Source of the DNA: an uncultured Oscillospiraceae bacterium
GTDB lineage: Bacteria > Bacillota > Clostridia > Oscillospirales > Oscillospiraceae
NCBI GenBank assembly: GCA_904395865.1
Contig: CAJFNY010000058.1
Coordinates: 1 to 47,095, forward strand
DNA length: 47,095 nt
Direction of reading: 5' to 3'
Shown: positions 24,121 through 32,086 of the stretch, piece by piece
How the letters are laid out: every line of letters starts with the position of its first letter
Position numbering within the stretch: the stretch's first letter is position 1
Translations under genes and position numbers: made by a program
Notes under the pieces: generated by a model
Told to the model about the DNA's origin: nothing
What the model saw: only the letters and a program-made list of their open reading frames with translations
Database searches by the model: none

Positions 24121-25016
24121 ACGAGTTTTCCGCCCAGCTGAGCAGCGGCAAGGCCGCCATCCGCTTCGACATCCTCGGCGGCCCGGCCCGCGACCGCATC
24201 GTCGAGGACGACACGTTTCTCAACTACCGCCTGGGCGCCGTGGAGATCACCGACCGCGTGACCCGGGAGAAGCCCGACATCCTCTGGAACTACGACGACC
24301 CGGTCAAGTCCATCGTCTACCAGGACGCACAGCTGCGGCTGGGCGGCTTCTGGGAGGAGGGCGAGCTCAACAAGATCATGGTGACGATGCTGGCCAACGA
24401 AATGGACCGGTGCGGCCTGCACCCGTTCCACTCCTCCAGCGTCGTCTACCACGGGAAGATGATCCTCCTGGTGGGCGGTGAGAACAACCACGGCAAGTCG
24501 ATGACGCAGCTGGAGGGCTGCCGCCGCGGCGCGCAGGTGTTCTCCACCGAGACCACCGTCACCGACGAGGACGGGCTGGCCCTCTACGGGTCCAAGAATC
24601 TCTACATCCGCAAGCGCGCCAAGGGCACCGAGCGCAGCGACCTGCCGGATCAGGACCAGGGCGTGGCCAAGTTCTTCGACCGCGAGCCTGAGATGGTCAT
24701 GTGCTACGAGCCGCACCGCGTCGACCTGGCCATCATGCCCTGCATCGACGGCCACTTCGACACCCAGGTCACGCCCATGAACCAGTTTGAGGCGTCGTAC
24801 CAGAGCTACCATTCACTGATGAACTTCTTCGGCCTCAACCAGCTGCTGTGCGGCAAGTACGGCCTGGCCATGCCCATCGTGGACACCGACGAGCGGCGGC
24901 AGGCCCGCGCCCGCTTCTGCGCCCGGTTTGCCGGCGGCCGGCCGTACTACATGGTGCGCGCCAAAACGCCGCAGATCGTCTTTGACGAGATCGACAAGAT
25001 CCTCGAAACCCTCTGA
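24117..25016 (+). CDS. HprK-like P-loop protein
   Basis: The 299-aa protein has a P-loop, GGENNHGKSMT (about residues 120-130), preceded by HPFHSSSVVYHGKMILLVG. This layout recalls the kinase domain of HPr kinase/phosphorylase (LHASAV...GPSGAGKST). The residues around the loop are unusual (ENNH in place of SGAG), and the conserved acidic pair after it appears altered (FSTETTV). It could be a small-molecule or protein kinase, or a regulatory ATPase. The ORF track starts at 23967. The ATG at 24117, after GGAGG and overlapping the previous stop, is chosen. No specific function is assigned. Confidence 0.6.
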   Translation: MNEFSAQLSSGKAAIRFDILGGPARDRIVEDDTFLNYRLGAVEITDRVTREKPDILWNYDDPVKSIVYQDAQLRLGGFWEEGELNKIMVTMLANEMDRCGLHPFHSSSVVYHGKMILLVGGENNHGKSMTQLEGCRRGAQVFSTETTVTDEDGLALYGSKNLYIRKRAKGTERSDLPDQDQGVAKFFDREPEMVMCYEPHRVDLAIMPCIDGHFDTQVTPMNQFEASYQSYHSLMNFFGLNQLLCGKYGLAMPIVDTDERRQARARFCARFAGGRPYYMVRAKTPQIVFDEIDKILETL

Positions 25017-25020
25017 GGCC

Positions 25021-25797
25021 GTGCTGACCGACCGCATCGAGGTGGACACCCACGTCCACTCCGTCCTGTCCGGCCACGCCTGGAGCACGCTCCGCGAGGA
25101 CGTGCGCCAGGCCCGCCGGGCGGGCCTCCGGGCCATCTGCCTGACGGAGCACAGCAGCGCCACGCCGGGCGCGTCCCCGGAGTGGACGCCGCTGTCCATG
25201 CAGATGCTGCCGGAGGAGGACGAGGGCATCCGGATCTACCGCGGGCTGGAGGCCGACGTGCTGGACGACACCGGCCGGCTCTGCCCCCGGGCGGCGTACC
25301 TGGAGGGGCTGGACTTCTGCATCGCCAGCATGCACCTGGTCGCCTGCGGCTGCACCCGCGACGCCGACGCCTGCACGGAGACGTGGCTGCGCGTGCTGGA
25401 CAATCCGCTGGTGAACGCCCTGGGCCACATCGACCGGGCAGCCTTCCCCTGCGCGCTGGAGCCCATCGTCCGCCGGGCCCGGGAACGCGGCGTGCTGATC
25501 GAGCTCAACAATGCCTCCATGATCCCCATGCGGGACGCCGGCCGCGAAAACGCCATCCGGCTGGCCGGACTGTGCCGGCGGTATGAGGTGCCGGTCTGCG
25601 TCGGCAGCGACGCCCACTATCACACCATGGTGGGCGATTTTTCGCTGCTCGGGCCGCTGCTGGAGTCGCTGGACTTCCCGGCGGAGCTGATCGTCAACCG
25701 GACCGTCGCCGCCTTCGACCGCTACCTCGCCGAAGCCAACCGCCGTAAGAAAAGGAGCGTTGACCATGCAGAAACTGACCGAACACGTCTATACTGA
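25021..25797 (+). CDS. PHP-domain phosphatase/hydrolase (YcdX-like)
   Basis: The 258-aa protein has the PHP metal-dependent hydrolase fold. Motifs are DTHVHSVLSGHAWST (residues 9-23), LTEHS, a His in ASMHLVAC, GHIDR and GSDAHYH, together supplying a three-metal site. It is closest in pattern to E. coli YcdX and histidinol-phosphatase-type PHP proteins that remove phosphate from small molecules. The ORF track starts at 24928 inside the previous gene. The GTG at 25021 fits the domain boundary, though its ribosome site (GAGG) is close. It overlaps the next gene by 32 bp. In this pathway it could undo or complete a phosphorylation step. Confidence 0.82.
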   Translation: MLTDRIEVDTHVHSVLSGHAWSTLREDVRQARRAGLRAICLTEHSSATPGASPEWTPLSMQMLPEEDEGIRIYRGLEADVLDDTGRLCPRAAYLEGLDFCIASMHLVACGCTRDADACTETWLRVLDNPLVNALGHIDRAAFPCALEPIVRRARERGVLIELNNASMIPMRDAGRENAIRLAGLCRRYEVPVCVGSDAHYHTMVGDFSLLGPLLESLDFPAELIVNRTVAAFDRYLAEANRRKKRSVDHAETDRTRLY

Positions 25798-26629
25798 AAC
25801 GCAGATCCGCGGCTGCGACCCGAGCATCATCCTGACGCGGGAGGGCGCCGTGTTCATCGACACGGCCCAGTGGATCACCAACCTGGAGCAGATGATCGCC
25901 TTCGCTCAGGAGCGGGCCGGGTCCATCCGGTATCTGATCAACACCGAGTCCCACATCGACCACATCTTCGGGAATCACTGGCTGAAGAAGGCCGGTGCCA
26001 CCATCATCGGCCACGAAAAGATCCTCGATTCCTTCTTCAAGATCCCCGCCGCCTTCCACATGACGACCCACGACTACAACGTCGACATCATCCGCCGCCA
26101 GGACCCGGAGGCCCTGGACCGGATGCCGTCGGAGGCGGAGTACTGCATCGCCACGCCGGACATCACGTTCTCCGAACGGCTGACGCTGAAGCTGGGGGAC
26201 CACACGTTCCACTGCGTCCACACGCCCGGCCACTCGCCGGAGCAGGTCAGCGTCTACGTGCCGGAGGAGCGGTGCGTCTTCGTCGGCGACAACATCTTCA
26301 ACGACTGCCAGATCTGGCTCCACACCGCCGACTTTGACCAGCTGTTCGCCAGCCTGGACTGGCTGCAGGGGCTGGATGTGGACTACATCGTCCCGGGCCA
26401 CGGCCCCGTCCGCGGCAAGTCGTGCATCGTGGAGAACAAGCAGTTCCTCTACGACTGGCTGGCTGCCGTGTCCGAGGGCATCAACCGCGGCTGGAGCGAG
26501 GAGGAGTGCGTGGCGCGGATCAGCTTCGCCGACCGCTGCCCGGTGGACATCGGGCAGGCCGAGTGCATGGAGTACATCCAGACGAACAACGTCCGCCGGA
26601 CGTACGCCTACCTGATGGGCAAGCGCTGA
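25766..26629 (+). CDS. Metallo-beta-lactamase-fold hydrolase 1
   Basis: The 287-aa protein has the MBL fold. The HxHxDH motif appears as ESHIDH (residues 61-66), with glutamate in the first position. HTPGHSPEQ, VGDNIFND and VPGHGPV supply the other ligands. Members include glyoxalases, lactonases and phosphodiesterases. The ATG at 25766 is preferred to the track's TTG at 25760 because AAAGGAG is then 8 nt away. The gene begins inside the PHP gene. The hydrolytic step it performs is unknown. Confidence 0.82.
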   Translation: MQKLTEHVYTETQIRGCDPSIILTREGAVFIDTAQWITNLEQMIAFAQERAGSIRYLINTESHIDHIFGNHWLKKAGATIIGHEKILDSFFKIPAAFHMTTHDYNVDIIRRQDPEALDRMPSEAEYCIATPDITFSERLTLKLGDHTFHCVHTPGHSPEQVSVYVPEERCVFVGDNIFNDCQIWLHTADFDQLFASLDWLQGLDVDYIVPGHGPVRGKSCIVENKQFLYDWLAAVSEGINRGWSEEECVARISFADRCPVDIGQAECMEYIQTNNVRRTYAYLMGKR

Positions 26630-26641
26630 GGAGGAGTCGCC

Positions 26642-27589
26642 ATGAAACTGGAGCATGTGAACAGAATCGCCATCGTCGGCACCGGCATGATCGGGGCCAG
26701 CCTGGCCACGCTCTTCACCGGCCACGGCTATGCCACCACCATGCTGGCCCTCAACGACCGGGAGGCCGCCGGCGGCCTGGAGCGGTACCGCACCAACTTT
26801 GCCGACCTGATCGCCGAGGGGCTGGTGACGGCGGCCCAGGCGGACGCCTGCGAGCGGCTGCTCTCCATCACCCAGACGTACGACGATCTGGCCGACGCCG
26901 ACTTCGTCTACGAGTGCGTCGTGGAGGACCGGGACGTCAAGTACCAGATCTACGCCCAGCTGGACGCCCACTGCGACCGGGTGCGCGGCATCTCCTCCAC
27001 GTCCTCGGCCATGGACACCGACCTGCTCTGCGGCGGCTTCACGCGCCACCGGGCCAAGTTCGCCGTGGCGCACCCGTGGAACCCGCCCCATCTGGTGCCG
27101 TGCGTGGAGATCGTCCGGGGGAAGGAGACCGACGAGGCGGCGCTGCAGTTTATCTGCCAGGTGCTGGAGTCGGTGGGCCGGGCGCCGGTGGTCATGAACC
27201 GCAGCGTCCCGGGCTTCGTGGCCAACCGCCTGCAGCACGCGCTGTACCGGGAGGCGGCGTACATGGTGGAGCAGGGCATCGCCAGCCCGCAGGATATCGA
27301 CCGGGCGCTGCAGACGAGCTTCATCCCGCGGTATACGGCCGTGGGCATCTTCGAGCACTTCGACTACGCCGGCCTGGACATGATCCGGAGCATCGAAGAG
27401 ACGCTGTACCACGACCTGTGCGATACCAAGGAGCCGCACCGGATGATCGTGGACCACTGTGCGCGGGGAGAGCTGGGTTGCAAGACCGGCCGCGGCGTGC
27501 TAGACTGGTCCCACGTGGATGTGGACGCCTACCGCAAGCGCGCGGCGGCGCCGTATCTGAAGTTCTTCAACTGGAGCCTCCCGGAGTGA
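26642..27589 (+). CDS. 3-hydroxyacyl-CoA dehydrogenase-family NAD enzyme (possibly L-gulonate 3-dehydrogenase-like)
   Basis: The 315-aa protein starts with a Rossmann loop VGTGMIG (residues 12-18). Next come ISSTSSAMDTDLL and HPWNPPHLVPCVEIV, which holds the catalytic histidine, then the C-terminal helical domain with GFVANRLQHALYREA. The family covers 3-hydroxyacyl-CoA, carnitine and L-gulonate (sugar acid) dehydrogenases. The HPWNPPHLVP form and the absence of other beta-oxidation genes make a non-CoA hydroxy acid a reasonable substrate. An SMP-30 lactonase upstream would deliver such an acid. GGAGGAG precedes the ATG. Confidence 0.82.
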   Translation: MKLEHVNRIAIVGTGMIGASLATLFTGHGYATTMLALNDREAAGGLERYRTNFADLIAEGLVTAAQADACERLLSITQTYDDLADADFVYECVVEDRDVKYQIYAQLDAHCDRVRGISSTSSAMDTDLLCGGFTRHRAKFAVAHPWNPPHLVPCVEIVRGKETDEAALQFICQVLESVGRAPVVMNRSVPGFVANRLQHALYREAAYMVEQGIASPQDIDRALQTSFIPRYTAVGIFEHFDYAGLDMIRSIEETLYHDLCDTKEPHRMIVDHCARGELGCKTGRGVLDWSHVDVDAYRKRAAAPYLKFFNWSLPE

Positions 27590-27629
27590 GCCGCCGGGAG
27601 CCGCTCCCCCGCGGACAGGAGGTACGCCC

Positions 27630-28445
27630 ATGGACCGCATGATCGTGCTGGGCACCGGTCAGGCCGTCTGCCTGCACTACCACAACACCTGCTTCGCCCT
27701 GGAAACCGGCGGAGATTACTTCCTGGTGGACGGCGGCGGCGGAAGCGACATCCTCCGCTGCTTCACCACGGCGGGCATCCCCTGGCAGCGGCTGCACCAC
27801 GCCTTCCTCAGCCACGAGCACACCGACCACCTGCTGGGGATGGTCTGGGTGGTGCGCTACGTGGCCGAGCTCATCAACTGGGGCCGCTACGAGGGAGACT
27901 TTACCGTATACACCCACGATGTGGCGGCGGAGAAGCTGCTGACCATCTGCCGGATGCTGCTCAAGCCGGCCCAGGCGGTGCTGCTGGAGCGGCGGATCCA
28001 CGTGGAGCTGGTGGAGGCCGGGGACACCCGGACCATTCTGGGCGACCGGTACACCTTTTTCGACATTCAGTCCCGGAAGGCCAAGCAGTTCGGCTTCCGG
28101 GCCGGGAGTCCCGACGGCACCAGCCTGGTATTTCTGGGGGACGAGCCGTTCTCCGAGGCGTGCGCGCCGTACATGGCGCCGTGCGACTGGCTGCTGACGG
28201 AGGCCTACTGCCTCTACGCCGAGCGGGAACGCTACAACCCGTACGAGCTCTGCCACGCCACGGTGCGGGAGGCCTGCCAGTGCGCCGAGCGGTTCGGCGC
28301 CCGGCACCTGGTCCTTTGGCACACCGAGGACGAGAGCACCTTCGGCAGCCGCAAGGCGCGCTATACGGCCGAAGCCCGGCAGTTTTACCGCGGAGACGTC
28401 CGGGTGCCGGACGACTTTGAGGTGCTGCAGCTGCGCGGCTCCTGA
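27630..28445 (+). CDS. Metallo-beta-lactamase-fold hydrolase 2 (RNase Z-like)
   Basis: The 271-aa protein has an MBL fold with a complete SHEHTDH motif near residue 58 and the N-terminal MIVLGTGQA typical of the RNase Z/arylsulfatase-like branch. FLGDEPF and VLWHTEDES carry further metal ligands. It is the last gene of unit B. AGGAGG lies 8 nt before the ATG. A tRNA-processing role is unlikely given the operon, so a small-molecule hydrolase is more probable. Confidence 0.78.
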   Translation: MDRMIVLGTGQAVCLHYHNTCFALETGGDYFLVDGGGGSDILRCFTTAGIPWQRLHHAFLSHEHTDHLLGMVWVVRYVAELINWGRYEGDFTVYTHDVAAEKLLTICRMLLKPAQAVLLERRIHVELVEAGDTRTILGDRYTFFDIQSRKAKQFGFRAGSPDGTSLVFLGDEPFSEACAPYMAPCDWLLTEAYCLYAERERYNPYELCHATVREACQCAERFGARHLVLWHTEDESTFGSRKARYTAEARQFYRGDVRVPDDFEVLQLRGS

Positions 28446-28460
28446 CCCCGCCTGAAACCA

Positions 28461-28494
28461 ACGCCGCCCGGCGCGAATGCGTCGGGCGGCGTTG
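28461..28494 (+). terminator. Hairpin at the end of unit B
   Basis: An 11-bp stem AACGCCGCCCG (28461-28471) with CGGGCGGCGTT (28484-28494) lies 16 bp after the last unit B stop. It has no long U-run but is followed by a second strong hairpin, so the pair probably ends transcription. Confidence 0.6.
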
Positions 28495-28540
28495 CAGACT
28501 GTCGAAAAACCGCTCCGGCCGAAGGGTTTGGAGGGGGAAC

Positions 28541-28582
28541 GTGTGAAGCCGCCCGGCGCGTTTGCGCCGGGCGGCTTCACAC
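28541..28582. terminator. Bidirectional hairpin between convergent genes
   Basis: A 19-bp perfect stem (28541-28559 with 28564-28582) with a GTTT loop lies just before the divIVA stop. It is the likely terminator for the minus-strand sepF-divIVA run and a back-up for unit B. Confidence 0.7.
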
Positions 28583-28593
28583 ATTTCCGGGCC

Positions 28594-29283
28594 TCATCCC
28601 CGGTTGGGATCGTAATTCTTGCCGAACTTCAGGTCCGTGAATTTGGCCGGCGTATGGGCCACGCGCGTCTTGTCCATGTCTCCGTCGGTCTCGGTGCCGA
28701 TGACCTTCTCCAGGTTCTGCTCGATCTCGGCAGCGATCTCGTGGGCATCCTCGTGGGCAGGCGGAGCAGCCGCGGGCTTGGGCTCCTTCTCAAAGTCGTA
28801 GGGCTGCTTGGCCGCCGGCTTCTGAGGGCCCAGGTTCATCAGCTTCAGATTGTTCAGCAGGTCCAGATGGCGGCTGACGTCCTTCTCGATCACCTCGATG
28901 AAGTTCTGGGCAGCCTGCTTCGCCCGCTCAATGCGCTCCTCCTCAGCCGCGATCTGCTGCTGCGTCTCGGCGGCCTTGCTGCGCAGGGCGTTCTCGGTCT
29001 GGCTCGTCAGCTGGGCGCACTTCTTCTCGGCCTCGGCGATCATCTGATCGGAGGTCTTCTGGGCGGCGACCAGTGCCTTCTTCATGCTGTCCTCCTGGGC
29101 GCGGTACTCCTCCAGCTTCTCCACCAGGATCTTCATCTTGCTCTTGAGAACGGCATTTTCCTTGTAGAGGCTGATGTAGTCCTCGGTCAGCGGCTCCAGG
29201 AACTCATCGACGCTGCCCATGTCGTAGCCGCCGAACACGGCCTTGACGAACGTCTTTTCCTGGATCTCCTGTGGTGTAAACAC
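28594..29283 (-). CDS. divIVA: DivIVA-domain cell division/polarity protein
   Basis: The 229-aa protein starts with the DivIVA lipid-binding motif (MFTPQEIQEKTFVKAVFGGYDMGSVDEFL in outline). A long coiled coil (about 35-155) follows, then a low-complexity Pro/Ala-rich tail. DivIVA proteins bind curved membrane at septa and poles and recruit division or sporulation partners. It lies 22 bp downstream of sepF, the usual Gram-positive order. A GGAGCGAG site precedes the ATG. It is the last gene of the minus-strand run. Confidence 0.9.
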   Translation of the reverse strand: MFTPQEIQEKTFVKAVFGGYDMGSVDEFLEPLTEDYISLYKENAVLKSKMKILVEKLEEYRAQEDSMKKALVAAQKTSDQMIAEAEKKCAQLTSQTENALRSKAAETQQQIAAEEERIERAKQAAQNFIEVIEKDVSRHLDLLNNLKLMNLGPQKPAAKQPYDFEKEPKPAAAPPAHEDAHEIAAEIEQNLEKVIGTETDGDMDKTRVAHTPAKFTDLKFGKNYDPNRG

Positions 29284-29305
29284 GACTGCTCGCTCCTTTC
29301 AAGGC

Positions 29306-29806
29306 TCAGAGATACATGCCGTTGTTTTCCAGCTCGTCGATCAGATCCCCGACAATGTCCACATTGTAGGGCGTGATGATGTAGGTGGAGATGGCGACCT
29401 TCTTGATCTTGCCATCCAGGGCATAGGCGCAGCCGGAAAGGAAGTCCACCAGACGGCGGGCGACGCTCTTGTCGGTATTCTCCAGGTTCAGCACCACGGC
29501 GTGCTTGTCCCGCAGGTGCTCGGCGATATCGGAGACGTTGTCGAAGCTCTCGGGCTTGACCAGCACCACCTGCAGCTGCGCCGTGGTGTGGATGTTGACG
29601 ACCTTGCTGCGGCGGTCGGACGGCGCGCCGGCGGAGGCGCCGGAGCCCAGGCCCAGGTCGTCCAGGTTATAGGCCGGCGCGGCCGACGAGCGGGAGGCCT
29701 TCGGCGCGGCGGGCGCGTCGTCGATGGCGTCGTCGTAATCGTCAAAATCGTCCTCATCCTCGGCGTAGGGCTTGGCCAGCTTCTTCAGTTCGTCCATGAA
29801 TCCCAT
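29306..29806 (-). CDS. sepF: Cell division protein SepF
   Basis: The 166-aa protein has an N-terminal amphipathic helix (MGFMDELKKLA), an acidic linker of about 65 residues and the C-terminal SepF domain (KVVNIHTTAQLQVVLVKPESFD...GCAYALDGKIKKVA). SepF binds FtsZ polymers and anchors them to the membrane. It is flanked by yggS and divIVA, as in many Firmicutes. AGGAGG lies 10 nt before the ATG. Confidence 0.93.
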   Translation of the reverse strand: MGFMDELKKLAKPYAEDEDDFDDYDDAIDDAPAAPKASRSSAAPAYNLDDLGLGSGASAGAPSDRRSKVVNIHTTAQLQVVLVKPESFDNVSDIAEHLRDKHAVVLNLENTDKSVARRLVDFLSGCAYALDGKIKKVAISTYIITPYNVDIVGDLIDELENNGMYL

Positions 29807-29836
29807 GTTTTCGGTTCCTCCTATGGCAACGTTCGT

Positions 29837-30532
29837 TTATTTCTGGTAATTCCGGGGGCCGAAGATGGCCGTCCCCACCCGGATCATGGTGCTGCCCTCG
29901 GCGATGGCGTCGGCAAAGTCATCGGTCATTCCCATGGACAGGCACTCCATATGGACATTATCGTATGTTTTCTCACTTATGTCAACAAAAAGCTTGCGCA
30001 TTTCTGCAAAATACTTGCAGTTTTCTCCGGGATACTGGCTGATCGGCGGAATTGCCATGAGTCCGCGGAGGTGCACCGACGGGAAATCCCCCATCCGGGC
30101 CGCCATCTCCCGGGCCTCCTCCACCGTGAAGCCAGATTTGCTCTCCTCGCCGCCCACGTTGACCTCCAGCAGGATGTCCTGCACCAGGCCCTTCTTTGCG
30201 GCCTCCTTCTCGATGCACTGCAGCAGCTCCAGCCGGTCCACCGACTGGATCAGGTCCACGACGCCCACCACCTGCCGGACCTTGTTCGTCTGCAGGTGGC
30301 CGATGAAGTGGATCGGCACGCCGTCGTACGCCCCCTGGGGCAGCTTCTGCACCAGCTCCTGGACGCGGTTTTCACCGCAGCAGTCCACGCCGGCCTCCAC
30401 CGCCTGGCGCACGGCGGCCGCATCGTTCATCTTTGTGGCGGCACACAGCAGAATCTCTTTCGGATCGCGGCCGGCTGCCCGGGCCGCCTCTGCCATCCGG
30501 ATGCGGAGCTTTGCTACATTTTCCTGGATCAT
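29837..30532 (-). CDS. yggS: PLP homeostasis protein YggS (ProsC/PLPBP)
   Basis: The 231-aa single-domain TIM-barrel protein binds PLP without known catalysis and balances B6 vitamers. The PLP lysine is Lys34 in LCAATKMND, followed by CGENRVQELVQK and HFIGHLQTNK. The C-terminal SMGMTDDFADAIAEGSTMIRVGTAIFG binds the phosphate. Its ATG overlaps the stop of the HlyD-like gene by 4 bp, so the two are coupled. Confidence 0.93.
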   Translation of the reverse strand: MIQENVAKLRIRMAEAARAAGRDPKEILLCAATKMNDAAAVRQAVEAGVDCCGENRVQELVQKLPQGAYDGVPIHFIGHLQTNKVRQVVGVVDLIQSVDRLELLQCIEKEAAKKGLVQDILLEVNVGGEESKSGFTVEEAREMAARMGDFPSVHLRGLMAIPPISQYPGENCKYFAEMRKLFVDISEKTYDNVHMECLSMGMTDDFADAIAEGSTMIRVGTAIFGPRNYQK

Positions 30533-31743
30533 GATTCGGTTACGACCTTTCCATCGTATAGATTTTTTGCGTTGACAATGATTTCGTCACCCGGCCAGAG
30601 GTTGTCCGTGGAGCTCTTGTCCAGCTCCACCACGTAGCTCTCGCCGTTGTCATAGAGGATGTTGACGGGCTTCCAGCGCGCCGTGGCGCTCTCCAGGATG
30701 TAGACCCCGTCCTGGCCGTCCTGCACGCGGATGGCGTCCTTGGGCACCCGCAGGCCGGCGTAGGAGCGGAACACCACGTCGGCCGTCTGCCGGCGCAGCA
30801 GCGTCACGTCCTGGATGTACGAGGAGGATTCGAGCACCAGCAGCCGCTGGCCATCCTCCTCGTCGCCGATGCGCATCACCGTCATGTCCAGTGATTCGCT
30901 GAGCCCCTGGGCGAATGTGACGGTCACGGTGTCGCCGACCTCCGTCTCCAGCAGGTATTCCGCAGGCACGGCAGCGGCAAAGTACCAGTCGGCGCTGGAG
31001 ATCAGGCGGCCGCAGGCGCTGGACGGCACCTCCGCAGGCTCCAGGGCCTCCAGCTCGGCGACGGTGAGGGTCTCCAGGCGCTCCGGTGTCAGGATGGCCT
31101 CGTAGCCGTCCACGCTGCCGGAGAAGTAGCCGGAGGTCGGCGCGACGATGCGGGCCGTGTCGCTGCCGGAGGCGCTCTGCAGCTGCGTCAGCTGCTGCTC
31201 CAGTGCAGCGCTCTGGCTCTGAATGGCGGCCAGATCCTCCTGGCCGGTGCTCCGGCGGAGCACCATGCCCCGGATTCCATTGCTCTGGCTGCTGGCCGCC
31301 GTCAGGTCCCCCTGGGCCACGTACCGGGCGTACGACAGGAGCTCTGCCGTCAGCTCCCGGTCCAGCGCCGCCGTGTCGGCAGCGTCGAGATCGTAGGAGG
31401 CCGCGTAGGACAGCTGCTCCAGCTGGGCGCTGATGGCGTCCATCTCCTCCTGACGAGCCTGGGCGTCTGCGCTGTCGTAGCCGGTGGCCACCACCTGGCC
31501 GGTGCCGACCTTCTCACCCTCCTGCCGCTCCAGCACCGTGATGCCGAAGGGGGAGGTCAGCACCTGCTCACTTCGGACGACCCAGCCAGTCACCTGGCAG
31601 CCCTCGCCGGCCTCGTATTCGATGGCCCGGGTGGTCGTCAGCGGCTCCCGGATGGCGGAGATCACGGCGTAACCTAAGTACAGCACCACGGCGGCCAGCA
31701 CCACACCGAGAATGATTTTGTTGTAAATCTTGCCCTGCTTCAT
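30529..31743 (-). CDS. HlyD-like membrane-anchored periplasmic/extracellular adaptor protein
   Basis: The 404-aa protein has one N-terminal membrane segment (about residues 10-30), then a barrel-sandwich (biotinyl-lipoyl-like) portion beginning near GCQVTGWVVRSEQVL. A helical hairpin region (about 110-200) and C-terminal beta domains with VVFRSYAGLRVPKDAIRVQDGQDGVYIL follow. This is the layout of membrane-fusion adaptors. No transporter gene is adjacent. Homologues next to sepF and yggS are common in Clostridia, so a role at the cell envelope near the division machinery is possible. GGAAGGAG precedes the ATG. Confidence 0.75.
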   Translation of the reverse strand: MKQGKIYNKIILGVVLAAVVLYLGYAVISAIREPLTTTRAIEYEAGEGCQVTGWVVRSEQVLTSPFGITVLERQEGEKVGTGQVVATGYDSADAQARQEEMDAISAQLEQLSYAASYDLDAADTAALDRELTAELLSYARYVAQGDLTAASSQSNGIRGMVLRRSTGQEDLAAIQSQSAALEQQLTQLQSASGSDTARIVAPTSGYFSGSVDGYEAILTPERLETLTVAELEALEPAEVPSSACGRLISSADWYFAAAVPAEYLLETEVGDTVTVTFAQGLSESLDMTVMRIGDEEDGQRLLVLESSSYIQDVTLLRRQTADVVFRSYAGLRVPKDAIRVQDGQDGVYILESATARWKPVNILYDNGESYVVELDKSSTDNLWPGDEIIVNAKNLYDGKVVTES

Positions 31744-31776
31744 CGGTGCTCCTTCCGGTACGGCCGCCGGCGGCGG

Positions 31777-32013
31777 TCAGGGAATGGGGTCGGTACCCGG
31801 CAGCCGGAGGGGGGCTGCGGGCGAAATGGTGGAAATGGCGTGCTTATAGATGAAATTCTGCCGGCCCTCCGCCTGGATCAGCACGGAACGGTCGTCATAG
31901 GCAGTGATGCGGCCCCGCAGCTGGTAGCCGTTCATCAGAAAGACCGTCACCGGGCAGTGCTCCCGGCAGAGCATTTGCAGGAACGTCGCCTGCAGCGAAT
32001 CGATGGTTTCCAT
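31777..32013 (-). CDS. hfq: RNA chaperone Hfq
   Basis: The 78-aa protein matches Hfq: the Sm1 region with PVTVFLMNGYQLRGRITAYD and the Sm2 motif YKHAISTI. It forms a hexameric ring that binds small RNAs and mRNAs. The ORF track extends it to 125 aa from 32154. The ATG at 32013, with AAGGAG 9 nt upstream, gives the normal length. It follows miaA, the order also found in E. coli. The short tail after the Sm core is typical of Gram-positive Hfq. Confidence 0.92.
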   Translation of the reverse strand: METIDSLQATFLQMLCREHCPVTVFLMNGYQLRGRITAYDDRSVLIQAEGRQNFIYKHAISTISPAAPLRLPGTDPIP

Positions 32014-32086
32014 GGAAATCACTCCTTCTGTCTCGTGATATCCATAATCTACCACAGATGGCCCGCAGATTTTATCAAAAGGAATG

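Noticed and set aside
28498-28508. Isolated Spo0A-like box TGTCGAAAA
   Set aside because: It lies between two terminator hairpins and convergent genes, away from any promoter, and a single short match is expected by chance.
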